Source: Mannheimia granulomatis
GTDB taxonomy: Bacteria; Pseudomonadota; Gammaproteobacteria; Enterobacterales; Pasteurellaceae
DNA: 64,000 nt
NCBI RefSeq assembly: GCF_013377255.1
Contig: NZ_CP016614.1
Location: 1,496,501 to 1,560,500 of the forward strand
Direction of reading: 5' to 3'
Shown: piece after piece, positions 16,786 through 25,669 of the stretch
Numbering within the stretch: the first letter of the stretch is position 1
How the letters are laid out: every line of letters begins with the position of its first letter
Made by a program: the position numbers and the translations under genes
Notes under the pieces: generated by a model
The model's database searches: none
Seen by the model: the letters and a program-made list of their open reading frames with translations, nothing else
Told to the model about the DNA's origin: nothing

Positions 16786-17262
16786 ATGGCTAAATCCAAC
16801 TATATTACCCGAGCAGGCTGGCAAGCCTTAGATCAAGAACTAAAGTTTTTATGGAAAGAAGAACGGCCAAAAGTAACTCAAGCGGTTTCTGATGCTGCCG
16901 CTCTTGGCGATCGCAGTGAAAATGCCGAATACATTTATGGTAAACGTAGGCTACGAGAAATTGACCGTCGTGTGCGTTTTCTCTCAAAACGTTTAGAAGT
17001 TCTGCAAATCGTAGATTATCATCCTAAACAAGAGGGAAAAGTCTTTTTCGGTGCTTGGGTAGAATTAGAAAACGAGGATGGCGAAGCCAAACAATATCGC
17101 ATTGTAGGCTGTGATGAATTTGATCCTGCGAAAAATTGGATCTCTATCGACTCCCCTGTAGCCAGAGCATTGATCGGTAAACAGATTGATGATGAAATTC
17201 GGGTCGAAACTCCATTAGGAAAAATTCTGCTTTATATCAACAAAATTTGGTATGAAGCATAA
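16786..17262 (+). CDS. greB: Transcription elongation factor GreB
   Basis: Rescues backtracked RNA polymerase by stimulating transcript cleavage. The N-terminal coiled coil (AGWQALDQELKFLWKEERPKVTQAVSDAAALGDRSENAEYIYGKRRLREIDRRV in outline) carries the acidic tip residues D and E in LGDRSENAEY. The C-terminal FKBP-like domain follows. I place the start at the ATG at 16786, which follows AGAAGGA; an upstream TTG extension would begin inside the uptake-sequence hairpin. 158 residues, as in E. coli. The YIYGKRR segment is typical of GreB, not GreA. Confidence 0.95.
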   Translation: MAKSNYITRAGWQALDQELKFLWKEERPKVTQAVSDAAALGDRSENAEYIYGKRRLREIDRRVRFLSKRLEVLQIVDYHPKQEGKVFFGAWVELENEDGEAKQYRIVGCDEFDPAKNWISIDSPVARALIGKQIDDEIRVETPLGKILLYINKIWYEA

Positions 17263-17300
17263 TATGTATTTCCTAAAAAAGTGAGCCCATAAATAACACA

Positions 17301-17330
17301 TAACTGCTTATGAAAGTGCATAAGCAGTTA
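17301..17330. terminator. Hairpin between convergent greB and hicB
   Basis: TAACTGCTTATG and CATAAGCAGTTA form a perfect 12-base stem with a 6-base loop, immediately before the hicB stop. There is no long T run on either side, so termination strength is uncertain. Confidence 0.5.
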
Positions 17331-17335
17331 ACTAT

Positions 17336-17776
17336 TTATAAAACTTGGGATTGCTGTAGCTCACGTTGTGCTGCGATCGCTAAGAAATGACTACGATCTT
17401 TATACGCGGAACTACTTGCTACTTTATTATCAATACGATCTAATAAATACTGCGGTAATACAATATTCACACGTTGGCGTTTACCTAAGTATGCAGTAAT
17501 ATCAATATCAACCAGCAACCAGCTATCACAATAATTAAAATCCTCATTCTGTTTATAGGATAGAAATCCTAAATCTTTAATAGTAGTTACATCCTTGCCT
17601 TCCTCTACCATCGTTTCTAAAACTAAATGTATCGCCTCAGTTACTATTGGCAAAATATCTTCAACCGTATCTGCCGCACTGAAACAGCTAAATTCATCAG
17701 TACAAAGTGCTGGCACACACAATCCAAAGGATTCGTGCTCTCTTTTAGGACTTTCAATACCAACAGTAAATAACAT
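17336..17776 (-). CDS. hicB: HicB-family antitoxin
   Basis: Antitoxin and autorepressor of a type II toxin-antitoxin pair. The N-terminal HicB fold (degenerate RNase H-like: FTVGIESPKREHESFGLCVPAL) binds the toxin. The C-terminal ribbon-helix-helix (RVNIVLPQYLLDRIDNKVAS...RSHFLAIAAQREL, about residues 100-139) should bind the operator. Length (146) fits the long RHH-type HicB. It lies 30 bases after hicA, with a strong AAAGGAG 6 bases before ATG, so antitoxin translation is well provided for. Confidence 0.92.
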   Translation of the reverse strand: MLFTVGIESPKREHESFGLCVPALCTDEFSCFSAADTVEDILPIVTEAIHLVLETMVEEGKDVTTIKDLGFLSYKQNEDFNYCDSWLLVDIDITAYLGKRQRVNIVLPQYLLDRIDNKVASSSAYKDRSHFLAIAAQRELQQSQVL

Positions 17777-17798
17777 AAGTCACTCCTTTATTTAAGCT

Positions 17799-17830
17799 CG
17801 GCAGGGCTATAAAAGCCCTGCCGATTTTTT
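17799..17830 (+). terminator. Perfect hairpin over the hicA stop codon
   Basis: CGGCAGGGCT and AGCCCTGCCG form a 10-base perfect stem with a 5-base loop. On the plus strand it is followed by ATTTTTT, a good intrinsic terminator pointing against hicAB. On the hicAB mRNA the same hairpin contains the hicA stop codon and precedes the hicB ribosome site. Confidence 0.6.
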
Positions 17831-17992
17831 GATCGAACATAAAGTCCCGATGGGCAAATATTGTTTTGGATGAGGTACTATAAAGGCTTTTTTCGTATTT
17901 GGAGAATACCAAATTTGATGATCGCCTTTCTCATGCCTAACAAATTCACAGCCAGAGGCTTTAAGTTCTTTGATTAAGTCGCGTGAGTGCAT
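17807..17992 (-). CDS. hicA: HicA-family mRNA interferase toxin
   Basis: A small double-stranded-RNA-binding-fold toxin that cleaves mRNA when free of HicB. The 61 residues show the full HicA pattern: an N-terminal helix (RDLIKELKASGCEFVRH), the catalytic His25 in KGDHQIW, and the closing IVPHPK...PIGTLCSIKKSAGL. Start ATG is preceded by AAGGAGG, an excellent ribosome site. It is the first gene of the pair, as usual for hicAB. Since the catalytic His is intact it is probably active. Confidence 0.93.
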   Translation of the reverse strand: MHSRDLIKELKASGCEFVRHEKGDHQIWYSPNTKKAFIVPHPKQYLPIGTLCSIKKSAGLL

Positions 17993-18021
17993 TATTCCTC
18001 CTTCCGTCTTAATCAGATTTC

Positions 18022-18050
18022 ATAATACACACGCGTACACACGAAGTCAA
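18022..18050 (-). promoter_or_regulatory. hicAB promoter with repeated GTGTGTA operator candidates
   Basis: TTGACT (18050-18045), 17-base spacer, TATTAT (18027-18022) on the minus strand, about 30 bases before hicA. The spacer holds two direct copies of GTGTGTA separated by three bases, the second entering the -10; these are the best candidates for HicB binding. Confidence 0.7.
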
Positions 18051-18102
18051 TTTTTTATTCACTTAAATGTTATTTTAAGTGTAATCCATTTTTCCGTAAT
18101 AT

Positions 18103-21100
18103 CTACCCAAATAACCGATCTATCTCTTCTATCAAGGCTTTGCTTGGTTTATCAAAATAAACGCCATTTTCACTCTTACCATCCATTGCTCTTAAGAAAA
18201 GATAGACAGCTCCACCGAAATCACGTTCATAATCATAATTTTCACCTAATCGAGAAGTTAAATAACGATGAACAGCAAGGGTATAAAGTAAATATTGCAC
18301 ATCATAACGATGTTTGCCCATTTCCCGCTGAAGATGCTCAAAAGCGTAATTTTGTGGCAAATGCCCCAGGAAGTTTGATTTATAGTCAATCACATAGAAC
18401 TTCCCGTTCATCTGCACTATACAATCCACAAAACCTCGTACAAAGCCTTCTAACTGTGGAAATCGAAGTTCTGGAAGATGCTTAGCCAATATGGTGTGTT
18501 GTTTAAGCAACTTATTGAGAAGCACTAGCGCCTTATCGTTTTTTAAACGCAGATAGAACTGCCATTCGTTCAAACGCTGTTTTTCATTTACCTCATTTAA
18601 ACTAAAACCTGCTCCCGCCAACGGTGTTGCTAAAATACGCTCCAACCATTGTATTACAGGCTCAATCCACTCTTCTGATAAATCAAGCTGCTCACACATC
18701 TTTGCTACACTTTCCTGCTCAATCGGTTGTCCAAAGCGGCAATGCTCAAAAAAACTGTGTAACACTGTTCCAACCTTTGTACCATGTGGAAAGTGATATG
18801 GCGAAAATACGCTAAATTCTCCGACATAATCGGTTTCGATAATTTCCACATTCTCATCACGATCTTGTGCAAAGTTCGCTACCCGATAACTTTTACCTTC
18901 ACTTAAACGCTCATGTTGTGCATAGAGAGATGAAAAGCTGGTAATCTGCCCCACTACACGAATATTACCCTCAAAGCTTTTTGCTTGATAATTCTCTCTT
19001 TGCTCAACTTGTTCCCAACGTTCAAACGGTAATTCATTACTCAACTCAATCGGCTTATCCCAAATTGCTTTGCTAGATAAGGCCTCAGACACAACTACTT
19101 TCTCCGCTGTTCCTCCTTCACTTAATAAATAATGTAGCGGACTCCAACCTGAAATCTCAGAGGGTAAAATCAGATTAATCTGAGATTCTGCCCGAGTTAA
19201 TGCCACATAAAATAGACGCAAATCTTCTGCATATTCTTCATTTTGCAGAGATTGCTGCACATTCTCATCAATTGAACCAAAATACCAATCTATTTCTCCG
19301 TTTTCATTACGAAATACACCTAAATTGTCTAAATTATTACTGTCACTTTTTTGTGAAGCAAACGGCAACCAAACAATTGGATATTGCAATCCTTTTGAAC
19401 CATGAATAGTCACAATTTTAATCAGCTCTTCCTCGCTTTCCAGCCTAAGCTGCTGCTCGTCTTCATAATCCGGGGACTGAATTTGTCTCTCATACCAACG
19501 AACAAGTTCTGCCTCAGATTCCAACGATTGAGATTGCTCTTGTAAAATTTCAGTTAAATGCAATAAATCTGTAATCAATCGGTCTGAGCCCTGCATTCCT
19601 TTCAAACGTTGGATAATACCTTGTTCAAGATAGAGTTTATGCAACATCGGCAAAATGCCTTGCTCTTTCCAAATTGTGTTATATTCCACAAACTGATTTA
19701 CTTTAATATCAAGCAATATTTCATCTGTTTTATAACGATGAATTTCCGCAGCACTCAGCCCCCAAAGCGTTGAACCTAAAGCAGAAAACAATGTTTTGGT
19801 ATTATAGGGATTCAAGCCGGCTTGCAGTAACCAGTAAAGTTCGGCGGCAATTTCCGAGCTAAACACACTTGCCGATTCTGCCAAATAGACCGATTTAATA
19901 TTACGCTTTTCTAAGGCTTTTTTAATACGTTTTGCTTGCGAGCCTTTACGCACTAAAATCGCAATATCTTTTGCTGCAAACGCTTTAAACTCCTTATCTT
20001 TCTCAAGCCCGAATTTGCCCTCTGCCATTGCTTTTAATTGCTGATGGATTTGATAAGCACAGATTTCAGCAAAATCATCCAATTTTGTTTTTTCAGTGGT
20101 ATAGCAAACAAAATGCCCTTGCTCACTCACAAGGTTCCCCTTTGAATCATCTGCTTCAACAGGATGAAAACCAATGCCTTGATAGATAAAAGGGGAATGT
20201 TCGCTATCTGCAAAATGAAACAAATTATTGACCGCTTGTACCACAGGTGGCAAAGAACGCCAGTTTTTCCCAAGAGTAAACTGTTCATTTGCCTGTTTGG
20301 CTGCACTTAAGTAAGTGAAGATATCTGCGCCTCGGAATTTATAGATAGACTGTTTGGGATCGCCAATCATAATAAAGCCATTCCCTTTATTGTCTGTCAT
20401 AAAAATTTGGCTAAAAATCTCATATTGAGTGAGGTCTGTATCTTGAAATTCATCGATCATCGCAAAAGGGTAAATCGCTCGAATTTTCTGAGCTAAAGCT
20501 TTACCTATGTCCGGCTGTTTTAGGGCGTGATTCAGCATCGTTAAAAGATCATCAAAACTACGCTCCGAATGATTTTGCTTATAGTCAGAGAGCTTTTCTT
20601 TTAACGCGACTAAAAATTGGTACAATAGCACGGAAGATAAACTTTGCGCGAAATCCTGTTTGTAAGCGGTCCAAAAAGCCTGATTTTTTACAAGATGAGA
20701 AACACTCATCGGCTCACAGTTTTTCTTTGTGCCGTCAGCGATTCTATCTGCAGTAAATAAATAAAATTCTTCGGGTAAATAACGATTGTTAGAGTTCGCC
20801 CATTGGTTCATCACCAACACAGCCTCTTCAAAAGCTGTAGCTTTATACCAACCACCGTGCAAAGTGATTTTTTTGGCAAGATCATTGCGGATAAGGTTTA
20901 CTAATTCCTCACTATTTGCTTGCCAATCGGCTTTGATTTCAGTGATAAAATGATTATATTTTTCTAAAGCGGTAACAAAATTTTCTACTTTTGCTACTTT
21001 AGGCAATTCTCCATTTATATAAGGCTTAACCGCTGCCAAAGCTGCTAAAGGTGTACTAAGCTCAGCAGAAATCACTTCCGTTGCGGCTAAATTTTGCGGA

Positions 21101-21630
21101 TAAAACTGCTCTCGCCATACCTCTTCACTTAATTTTTTGAATAGCTCGCTCTGATTTGGCTGTAAATCTAAATCAAACCGAACCCCGGATTCAAAGGCAA
21201 ACTGCACCAGCATTTTTTGACAAAAGCCGTGAATAGTGAATACACTTGCAGTATCCACCTCTCTCTCGGCAATACTTAAGCGTAATAAGGCCTCGTGAAT
21301 GTTGTCAATTTTTGGATACAGCTGAGTTAAAAAATCGAGATTATTATGGTAAGGCTTCTCTTTGCTTTGAGTATCTAATCCATTTGATTTATCTTGTAAA
21401 AAATCAGAACATTGCTGAATATTTTTACGAATTCGATCTTTTAATTCTTCAGTAGCCGCTTTGGTAAAAGTAACCACCAAAATTTGCTCTACCGTAAGAG
21501 GCAAACAGCCAACTCCTAGCAATAAGCGTAAATAGATATTGGCAATAGTGAAGGTTTTACCTGTGCCGGCTGAGGCTTCAATTAACACCGATTTATTTAA
21601 AGGTAAATCAATAGGATTGAGCTTTTTCAT
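18103..21630 (-). CDS. recB: Exodeoxyribonuclease V beta subunit RecB
   Basis: Helicase-nuclease subunit of RecBCD, which processes double-strand ends until Chi and then loads RecA. The SF1 (UvrD-type) helicase begins with the Walker A motif EASAGTGKT (K25). Motif II is IDEFQDTD, and GDPKQSIYKFRGADIF and IVTIHGSKGLQYPIVWLP follow. The C-terminal nuclease domain has GFVDCIVQ...YVIDYKSNFLG with the catalytic D and K. Length (1175) matches E. coli RecB (1180). recC and recD are not adjacent. This bounds the hicAB pair on its upstream side. Confidence 0.97.
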   Translation of the reverse strand: MKKLNPIDLPLNKSVLIEASAGTGKTFTIANIYLRLLLGVGCLPLTVEQILVVTFTKAATEELKDRIRKNIQQCSDFLQDKSNGLDTQSKEKPYHNNLDFLTQLYPKIDNIHEALLRLSIAEREVDTASVFTIHGFCQKMLVQFAFESGVRFDLDLQPNQSELFKKLSEEVWREQFYPQNLAATEVISAELSTPLAALAAVKPYINGELPKVAKVENFVTALEKYNHFITEIKADWQANSEELVNLIRNDLAKKITLHGGWYKATAFEEAVLVMNQWANSNNRYLPEEFYLFTADRIADGTKKNCEPMSVSHLVKNQAFWTAYKQDFAQSLSSVLLYQFLVALKEKLSDYKQNHSERSFDDLLTMLNHALKQPDIGKALAQKIRAIYPFAMIDEFQDTDLTQYEIFSQIFMTDNKGNGFIMIGDPKQSIYKFRGADIFTYLSAAKQANEQFTLGKNWRSLPPVVQAVNNLFHFADSEHSPFIYQGIGFHPVEADDSKGNLVSEQGHFVCYTTEKTKLDDFAEICAYQIHQQLKAMAEGKFGLEKDKEFKAFAAKDIAILVRKGSQAKRIKKALEKRNIKSVYLAESASVFSSEIAAELYWLLQAGLNPYNTKTLFSALGSTLWGLSAAEIHRYKTDEILLDIKVNQFVEYNTIWKEQGILPMLHKLYLEQGIIQRLKGMQGSDRLITDLLHLTEILQEQSQSLESEAELVRWYERQIQSPDYEDEQQLRLESEEELIKIVTIHGSKGLQYPIVWLPFASQKSDSNNLDNLGVFRNENGEIDWYFGSIDENVQQSLQNEEYAEDLRLFYVALTRAESQINLILPSEISGWSPLHYLLSEGGTAEKVVVSEALSSKAIWDKPIELSNELPFERWEQVEQRENYQAKSFEGNIRVVGQITSFSSLYAQHERLSEGKSYRVANFAQDRDENVEIIETDYVGEFSVFSPYHFPHGTKVGTVLHSFFEHCRFGQPIEQESVAKMCEQLDLSEEWIEPVIQWLERILATPLAGAGFSLNEVNEKQRLNEWQFYLRLKNDKALVLLNKLLKQHTILAKHLPELRFPQLEGFVRGFVDCIVQMNGKFYVIDYKSNFLGHLPQNYAFEHLQREMGKHRYDVQYLLYTLAVHRYLTSRLGENYDYERDFGGAVYLFLRAMDGKSENGVYFDKPSKALIEEIDRLFG

Positions 21631-21690
21631 AAGTAGTTATTATATAAAGTGAAAATCCCTGCTATCCTAACAGTAATAGCAGAGATTCTA

Positions 21691-23082
21691 TTATTTAATT
21701 CTCTCTAATTTATCAATTAATTGTATTTCCGAAATCGATTGAATTTTTCTCATCTGCCACAACAGTAATCCGCTGGCAAGACTTAAACCAATGCAGAAAA
21801 CGAGCCAGAAACCTTGAGCAGCCATAGGCTGAACAATCCAATTTGTCCTAGCTAAAATGTAGCCTAATGGCATACTCACCACCCAATAACAAAAAACCGT
21901 AACATATAAAATCGGCTTAGTGTGTTTATAACCACGCAAAATGCCGTTAGCCACTGCTTGTATCGCATCCGGAATTTGGTATATCGCCGCAAAAATCAAT
22001 AAATTGGCAGCGATCGAGATAGAAATAGGATCACTACTGAAAGCATGCGGAATTAAATTATTAAACAAAATAATAATGATCGCAGCAATAATAGCAAGCA
22101 ACGCCGCAGTAATTAAAGCATGGTAGCTTAGCACTTTTGCTCCTTGCACATTTTTCTGTCCGAGCATTTGCCCTATTACAATAGTGGTAGCAATCCCAAA
22201 TGACATCGGTATCATAAAAAACAGTGAGCTGGTCTGCAATGCCGCTTGATGACTCGCCACTACTTGCGAGCCAAGAGGAGAAAGAAACAACGCTGAAGTT
22301 GAAAATAACATGACTTCAGTAAAAGTAGCAAAAGCGATCGGTAAGCCTAATTTGCAAAGTTTTAGTAAAGTTTGACCGCTTGGTGCCTCTAACCATTTTT
22401 CAAATAATTTAATGTCTTTTTGTGATGGATTACGGTAACAGTAATGTAGCATTAGCAAGAACATAATCCAGTTTACAATGGCGGTTGCTACCCCACAACC
22501 AACCGCCCCCATTTCAGGTAAACCAAATTTACCAAAAATAAAAATATAGTTAAGTGGAATGTTAAGTAACAAGCCGAAAAAAGTAATTCGCATTGCCGGT
22601 TTCGGATTAGACAAACCATCATTCATACAACGTAAATTAATGCCTAATAGTGCAGGAATAAGCCCTATCGCTATTACGGCCAAATATTGCTGTGATTTCA
22701 GAGAAAATTCAGCCGGAGTATCCATTAAATCTAAAATGAGGTGGCTGTTAAGAAAAATGGCAATCAATGGCACAGAGGTTACCAACACCAACCACACACC
22801 TTGTCTGATTTGGTGTGCAATTAAATGTCGATTACCAGATCCGTTTAAATAAGATACCGTCGGCGTAATAGCATTGAGTAACCCCAACACAAACAGGAAA
22901 AGGGGGAAGTAAATAGAATTACTTACCGCAATTGCAGAAACATCATCATCGCTGACTAAGCCTGCCATTACAATATCAGCTAAGCCCATCCCCGATGCGG
23001 AAAGTTGGGAGATAAAAATCGGCCATGATAGTTTAAATAATTTACGGGCATTATCAGGATATGCGTGCCATTGAAAATTCAT
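21691..23082 (-). CDS. norM: MATE-family multidrug efflux transporter (NorM-like)
   Basis: Inner-membrane cation-coupled exporter of the MATE/NorM type with about twelve hydrophobic segments in two halves. Family features: the start WPIFISQLSASGMGLADIVMAG, the GLLNAITPTVSYLNGSG loop, and the second-half TEVMLFSTSALFLSPLGSQVVASHQAALQ. I start at the ATG at 23082, with AGAGG five bases upstream; the in-frame GTG two codons earlier lies inside that ribosome site. 463 residues. A single uptake word lies in the coding sequence near 22372. Substrates cannot be predicted. Confidence 0.9.
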   Translation of the reverse strand: MNFQWHAYPDNARKLFKLSWPIFISQLSASGMGLADIVMAGLVSDDDVSAIAVSNSIYFPLFLFVLGLLNAITPTVSYLNGSGNRHLIAHQIRQGVWLVLVTSVPLIAIFLNSHLILDLMDTPAEFSLKSQQYLAVIAIGLIPALLGINLRCMNDGLSNPKPAMRITFFGLLLNIPLNYIFIFGKFGLPEMGAVGCGVATAIVNWIMFLLMLHYCYRNPSQKDIKLFEKWLEAPSGQTLLKLCKLGLPIAFATFTEVMLFSTSALFLSPLGSQVVASHQAALQTSSLFFMIPMSFGIATTIVIGQMLGQKNVQGAKVLSYHALITAALLAIIAAIIIILFNNLIPHAFSSDPISISIAANLLIFAAIYQIPDAIQAVANGILRGYKHTKPILYVTVFCYWVVSMPLGYILARTNWIVQPMAAQGFWLVFCIGLSLASGLLLWQMRKIQSISEIQLIDKLERIK

Positions 23083-23181
23083 ACTCACCTCTTAAAATAC
23101 TATTATCATTATACTTGAGAAAGCGGTCGTTTTTTCCAAATTTTTTGCAGTTTCAGCCAGAAATTGAATAGAACGAGCGAT

Positions 23182-23218
23182 TAAAAAACAAAAACCTCCG
23201 AAAGTCTTTCGGAGGTTT
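23182..23218 (-). terminator. Intrinsic terminator after potD
   Basis: AAACCTCCGAAAG and CTTTCGGAGGTTT form a 13-base stem with a one-base centre. On the minus strand TTTTTGTTTTTT runs on from it. Confidence 0.9.
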
Positions 23219-23234
23219 CATAATTAATCAGCCA

Positions 23235-24326
23235 TTATTTTGCTGCTTTTAATTCTTGATAGTATTTTTCGTAAAGTTCAATTGCATCGCCAACGTCATC
23301 TTGCCATTGAGATTTTTGTAAAATTTCTGCAGACGGATAAATTGCAGTATCTTCCGTAATCTCTTTTGGTAATACTTTTAACGCTTCCACGTTTGAAGTT
23401 GGATAACCAATCGCTAAGGTTAATTGTTCAGAAACTTTTGCACTTAACAAGTAGTTAATGAGTTTATGTGCATTTTCTTTATTTTTCGCACTAGCAGGGA
23501 TCGCTAATGTATCTACCCAAAGCACCGGGCCTTCTTTTGGGAATACCATATCAACAGGTGCATTTTCTTTCTTCGCAATGCGTACAGAGCCGTTCCATAA
23601 CTGACCTACAGAAACCTCACCGGAAATGAATGAGTTAGCCGGGTTATCAGAAGTGAATGAAAGTACGTTTGGACGTAATTTTTTCAACTCTTCAAATGCT
23701 GCTTTAATATCATCCGGATTCGTTGTATTCGGGTTTTTACCTAATTTTAATAACGCAATATTAAATACTTCACGAGCATCATCTAATAATTGAACTTTAC
23801 CTGCGAATTCAGGTTTCCATAAATCACCCCAAGAATTGAAGGTTTCACCTTTGTAATCTGCTGTATTAAACGCAATACCCGGCGCACCTAATAGCTGTGG
23901 TAATGAGTATTTGTTGCCTAGATCATAAGGTTTGTTTAACCAATCTTGGTTTAACTCTTTAATAACCGGAAGTTGAGCATGATCTAATTCCGCTAACATT
24001 CCTTCTTTTGCCATTTTAGAAACAAAGTAATTTGATGGAGCGATAACATCATAACCGCCATCTTTACCTTGTAATTTTAATTTCGCGTACATTGTTTCGT
24101 TAGATTCAAGACTTGAAACTTCTACTTTAATGCCGGTTTCTTTGGTAAATTCATCTAACAAGCCTTCAGGTACATATTCAGTCCAAGTATAAAGATGAAC
24201 TGTTTGATTTGTTGCTTGTGGTTTCGCATCAGCAGCGGCTTTCGGCTCCGTGCCTTTTTCTTCATTACATGCTGTTAATGCAACTGTTGCTAAACCGGCT
24301 GCAAATAAACCTGCTAATTTTTTCAT
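23235..24326 (-). CDS. potD: Spermidine/putrescine-binding lipoprotein PotD
   Basis: Substrate-binding protein of a polyamine ABC importer. The lipoprotein signal ends LTAC (Cys20). The mature part is a PotD/PotF-type fold (VHLYTWTEYVPEGLLDEFTKETGIKVEV... WNGSVRIAKKENAPVDMVFPKEGPVLWVDTLAIP). Length (363) is typical. No potABC genes adjoin; the gene has its own terminator and an isolated position, so it is probably an extra binding protein that shares a transporter encoded elsewhere. A lipid anchor instead of a free periplasmic form is common in this family branch. Confidence 0.92.
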   Translation of the reverse strand: MKKLAGLFAAGLATVALTACNEEKGTEPKAAADAKPQATNQTVHLYTWTEYVPEGLLDEFTKETGIKVEVSSLESNETMYAKLKLQGKDGGYDVIAPSNYFVSKMAKEGMLAELDHAQLPVIKELNQDWLNKPYDLGNKYSLPQLLGAPGIAFNTADYKGETFNSWGDLWKPEFAGKVQLLDDAREVFNIALLKLGKNPNTTNPDDIKAAFEELKKLRPNVLSFTSDNPANSFISGEVSVGQLWNGSVRIAKKENAPVDMVFPKEGPVLWVDTLAIPASAKNKENAHKLINYLLSAKVSEQLTLAIGYPTSNVEALKVLPKEITEDTAIYPSAEILQKSQWQDDVGDAIELYEKYYQELKAAK

Positions 24327-24475
24327 TTAAGTTTTCTCCGTTAAAGAAAAGTGAGTAAAAAATATAGCCTTGCCTAAGGGCATTAAAAAGACTGGGAAAT
24401 TGTAAGCTACCCCCTAGATTTTGCAAGCCTTTTCTTATTGAAAAGGTCATTTTTCATTAAAATTTCTTCTCAAAA

Positions 24476-24505
24476 CTTGAAATCCCCTGATTTATCGCTA
24501 TATTA
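24476..24505 (+). promoter_or_regulatory. Candidate heat-shock (sigma-32) promoter of grpE
   Basis: CTTGAAA, an exact sigma-32 -35, is followed after 15 bases by CTATATTA, a weak match to CCCCATNT but also usable by the housekeeping sigma factor. It lies 54 bases upstream of the grpE ATG. Confidence 0.5.
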
Positions 24506-24558
24506 AGGGAGATTTATCCTTTTGGGATTTAATATTTATTTAGAGCTAGAGGTTAAAA

Positions 24559-25137
24559 ATGACAACAAACGAAAATGTTCAAGAAGAAATTAAAAATGAA
24601 GAAATTCAAATGGAAGAAGTAATAGAAGAACAAGAAAAAATTGAGATTGATCCATTAGCTGCCGCTCAAGACAAAATTGCCGAGCTGGAAGCCTATATTC
24701 TTGAAGCCGATAAACGTGAGCAAGATATCCAACTCCGTGCGCAAGCAGAAATTCAAAACATCCGCCGTCGCGCCGAGCAAGATGTTGAAAAAGCACATAA
24801 ATTCGCGCTAGAAAAATTCTCAAAAGAATTACTAACCGTAGTGGATAATTTAGAACGTGGCTTAGATGCGTTAGACAAAGCGGTAACCGATGAAACTACC
24901 CAAGCCTTAGTTGACGGAGTGGAAATGACTCATAAAGAATTCATTAGCACCTTAGCCAAATTTGGTGTTGTTTCAATTGGTGAGGTAGGTGAGGCTTTCA
25001 ACCCGGAATTACACGAAGCTATTTCAATGCAACCGGCAGAAGGAATTGAAGCTAATCATATCAGCAGCGTATTACAAAAAGGCTACACTTTACAGGGGCG
25101 TGTAATTCGCCCGGCAATGGTGATGGTTGCTGCTTAA
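24559..25137 (+). CDS. grpE: Nucleotide exchange factor GrpE
   Basis: Releases ADP from DnaK and acts as a thermosensor in the DnaK-DnaJ chaperone cycle. A Glu-rich disordered start (residues 1-35) leads into a long coiled coil (about 36-90). The C-terminal beta-domain has the signature FNPELHEAISMQP and VLQKGYTLQGRVIRPAMVMVA. Length (192) is standard. ATG follows GAGG. The upstream promoter candidate fits heat-shock control. dnaK and dnaJ are not in the window. Confidence 0.97.
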   Translation: MTTNENVQEEIKNEEIQMEEVIEEQEKIEIDPLAAAQDKIAELEAYILEADKREQDIQLRAQAEIQNIRRRAEQDVEKAHKFALEKFSKELLTVVDNLERGLDALDKAVTDETTQALVDGVEMTHKEFISTLAKFGVVSIGEVGEAFNPELHEAISMQPAEGIEANHISSVLQKGYTLQGRVIRPAMVMVAA

Positions 25138-25175
25138 TATTCAATTTGGCATGATGACCAGAAAATATCCTCTCT

Positions 25176-25204
25176 CCCTTACTTACCCGAAGTAAGGGGT
25201 TTTA
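25176..25204 (+). terminator. Terminator after grpE
   Basis: CCCTTACTT and AAGTAAGGG with a five-base loop, followed by GTTTT; it ends a few bases before the DUF441 gene. Confidence 0.8.
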
Positions 25205-25216
25205 CATTTTAATACT

Positions 25217-25669
25217 ATGACACTACAACTTAATTCCGTTGCTCTGCTGCTGGTTGTGCTGATTGTACTCGGCTTAGTCAGCCAAAACAGTGCAGTCACC
25301 ATTTCTGCGGCAGTGTTGCTGATTATGCAACAAACACTCCTTTCCAAATACCTCCCGTTTGTCGATCAATACGGCTTGAAACTCGGGATCATTATTTTAA
25401 CCATTGGCGTGTTAGCTCCGCTGGTTTCGGGGCGGATTGCGATTCCTGAATTAGCCCAATTTCTCAACTGGAAAATGGCTCTCGCCATCGTTGCCGGCGT
25501 GATTGTCGCGTGGCTCGGCGGACGTGGAGTCAGCTTAATGGGCGGTCAGCCGATTTTGGTGACGGGCTTGCTGATCGGCACCGTCATCGGCGTGGCATTT
25601 TTGAAAGGCGTACCGGTAGGACCATTGATTGCCGCTGGCATTTTATCGCTCGTGCTAGGAAAATCGTAA
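25217..25669 (+). CDS. DUF441 (UPF0756, YeaL-like) membrane protein
   Basis: A small hydrophobic protein of unknown function with four or five membrane segments across its 150 residues. Family-typical stretches include QYGLKLGIIILTIGVLAPLVSGRI and the Gly-rich WLGGRGVSLMGGQPILVTGLLIGTVIGVA, ending PVGPLIAAGILSLVLG. No clear ribosome site precedes the ATG. Its stop overlaps the hrpA ATG (TAATG), so the pair is probably translationally coupled. Nothing in the sequence suggests a specific role. Confidence 0.85.
   Translation: MTLQLNSVALLLVVLIVLGLVSQNSAVTISAAVLLIMQQTLLSKYLPFVDQYGLKLGIIILTIGVLAPLVSGRIAIPELAQFLNWKMALAIVAGVIVAWLGGRGVSLMGGQPILVTGLLIGTVIGVAFLKGVPVGPLIAAGILSLVLGKS

Noticed and set aside
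17970..18485. 171-codon open frame on the plus strand opposite the recB end
   Set aside because: It covers the hicAB promoter and the recB C-terminal nuclease region in antisense, has no recognisable domain, and shows the composition of a shadow frame.
24265..24450. 61-codon frame on the minus strand over the potD start
   Set aside because: Different frame from potD, no ribosome site and no recognisable sequence; a chance frame in A/T-rich leader DNA.
25510..25668. Upstream extension of the hrpA reading frame
   Set aside because: This stretch overlaps the DUF441 gene in another frame, is unlike HrpA, and the ATG at 25669 overlaps the upstream stop as expected for coupled genes.
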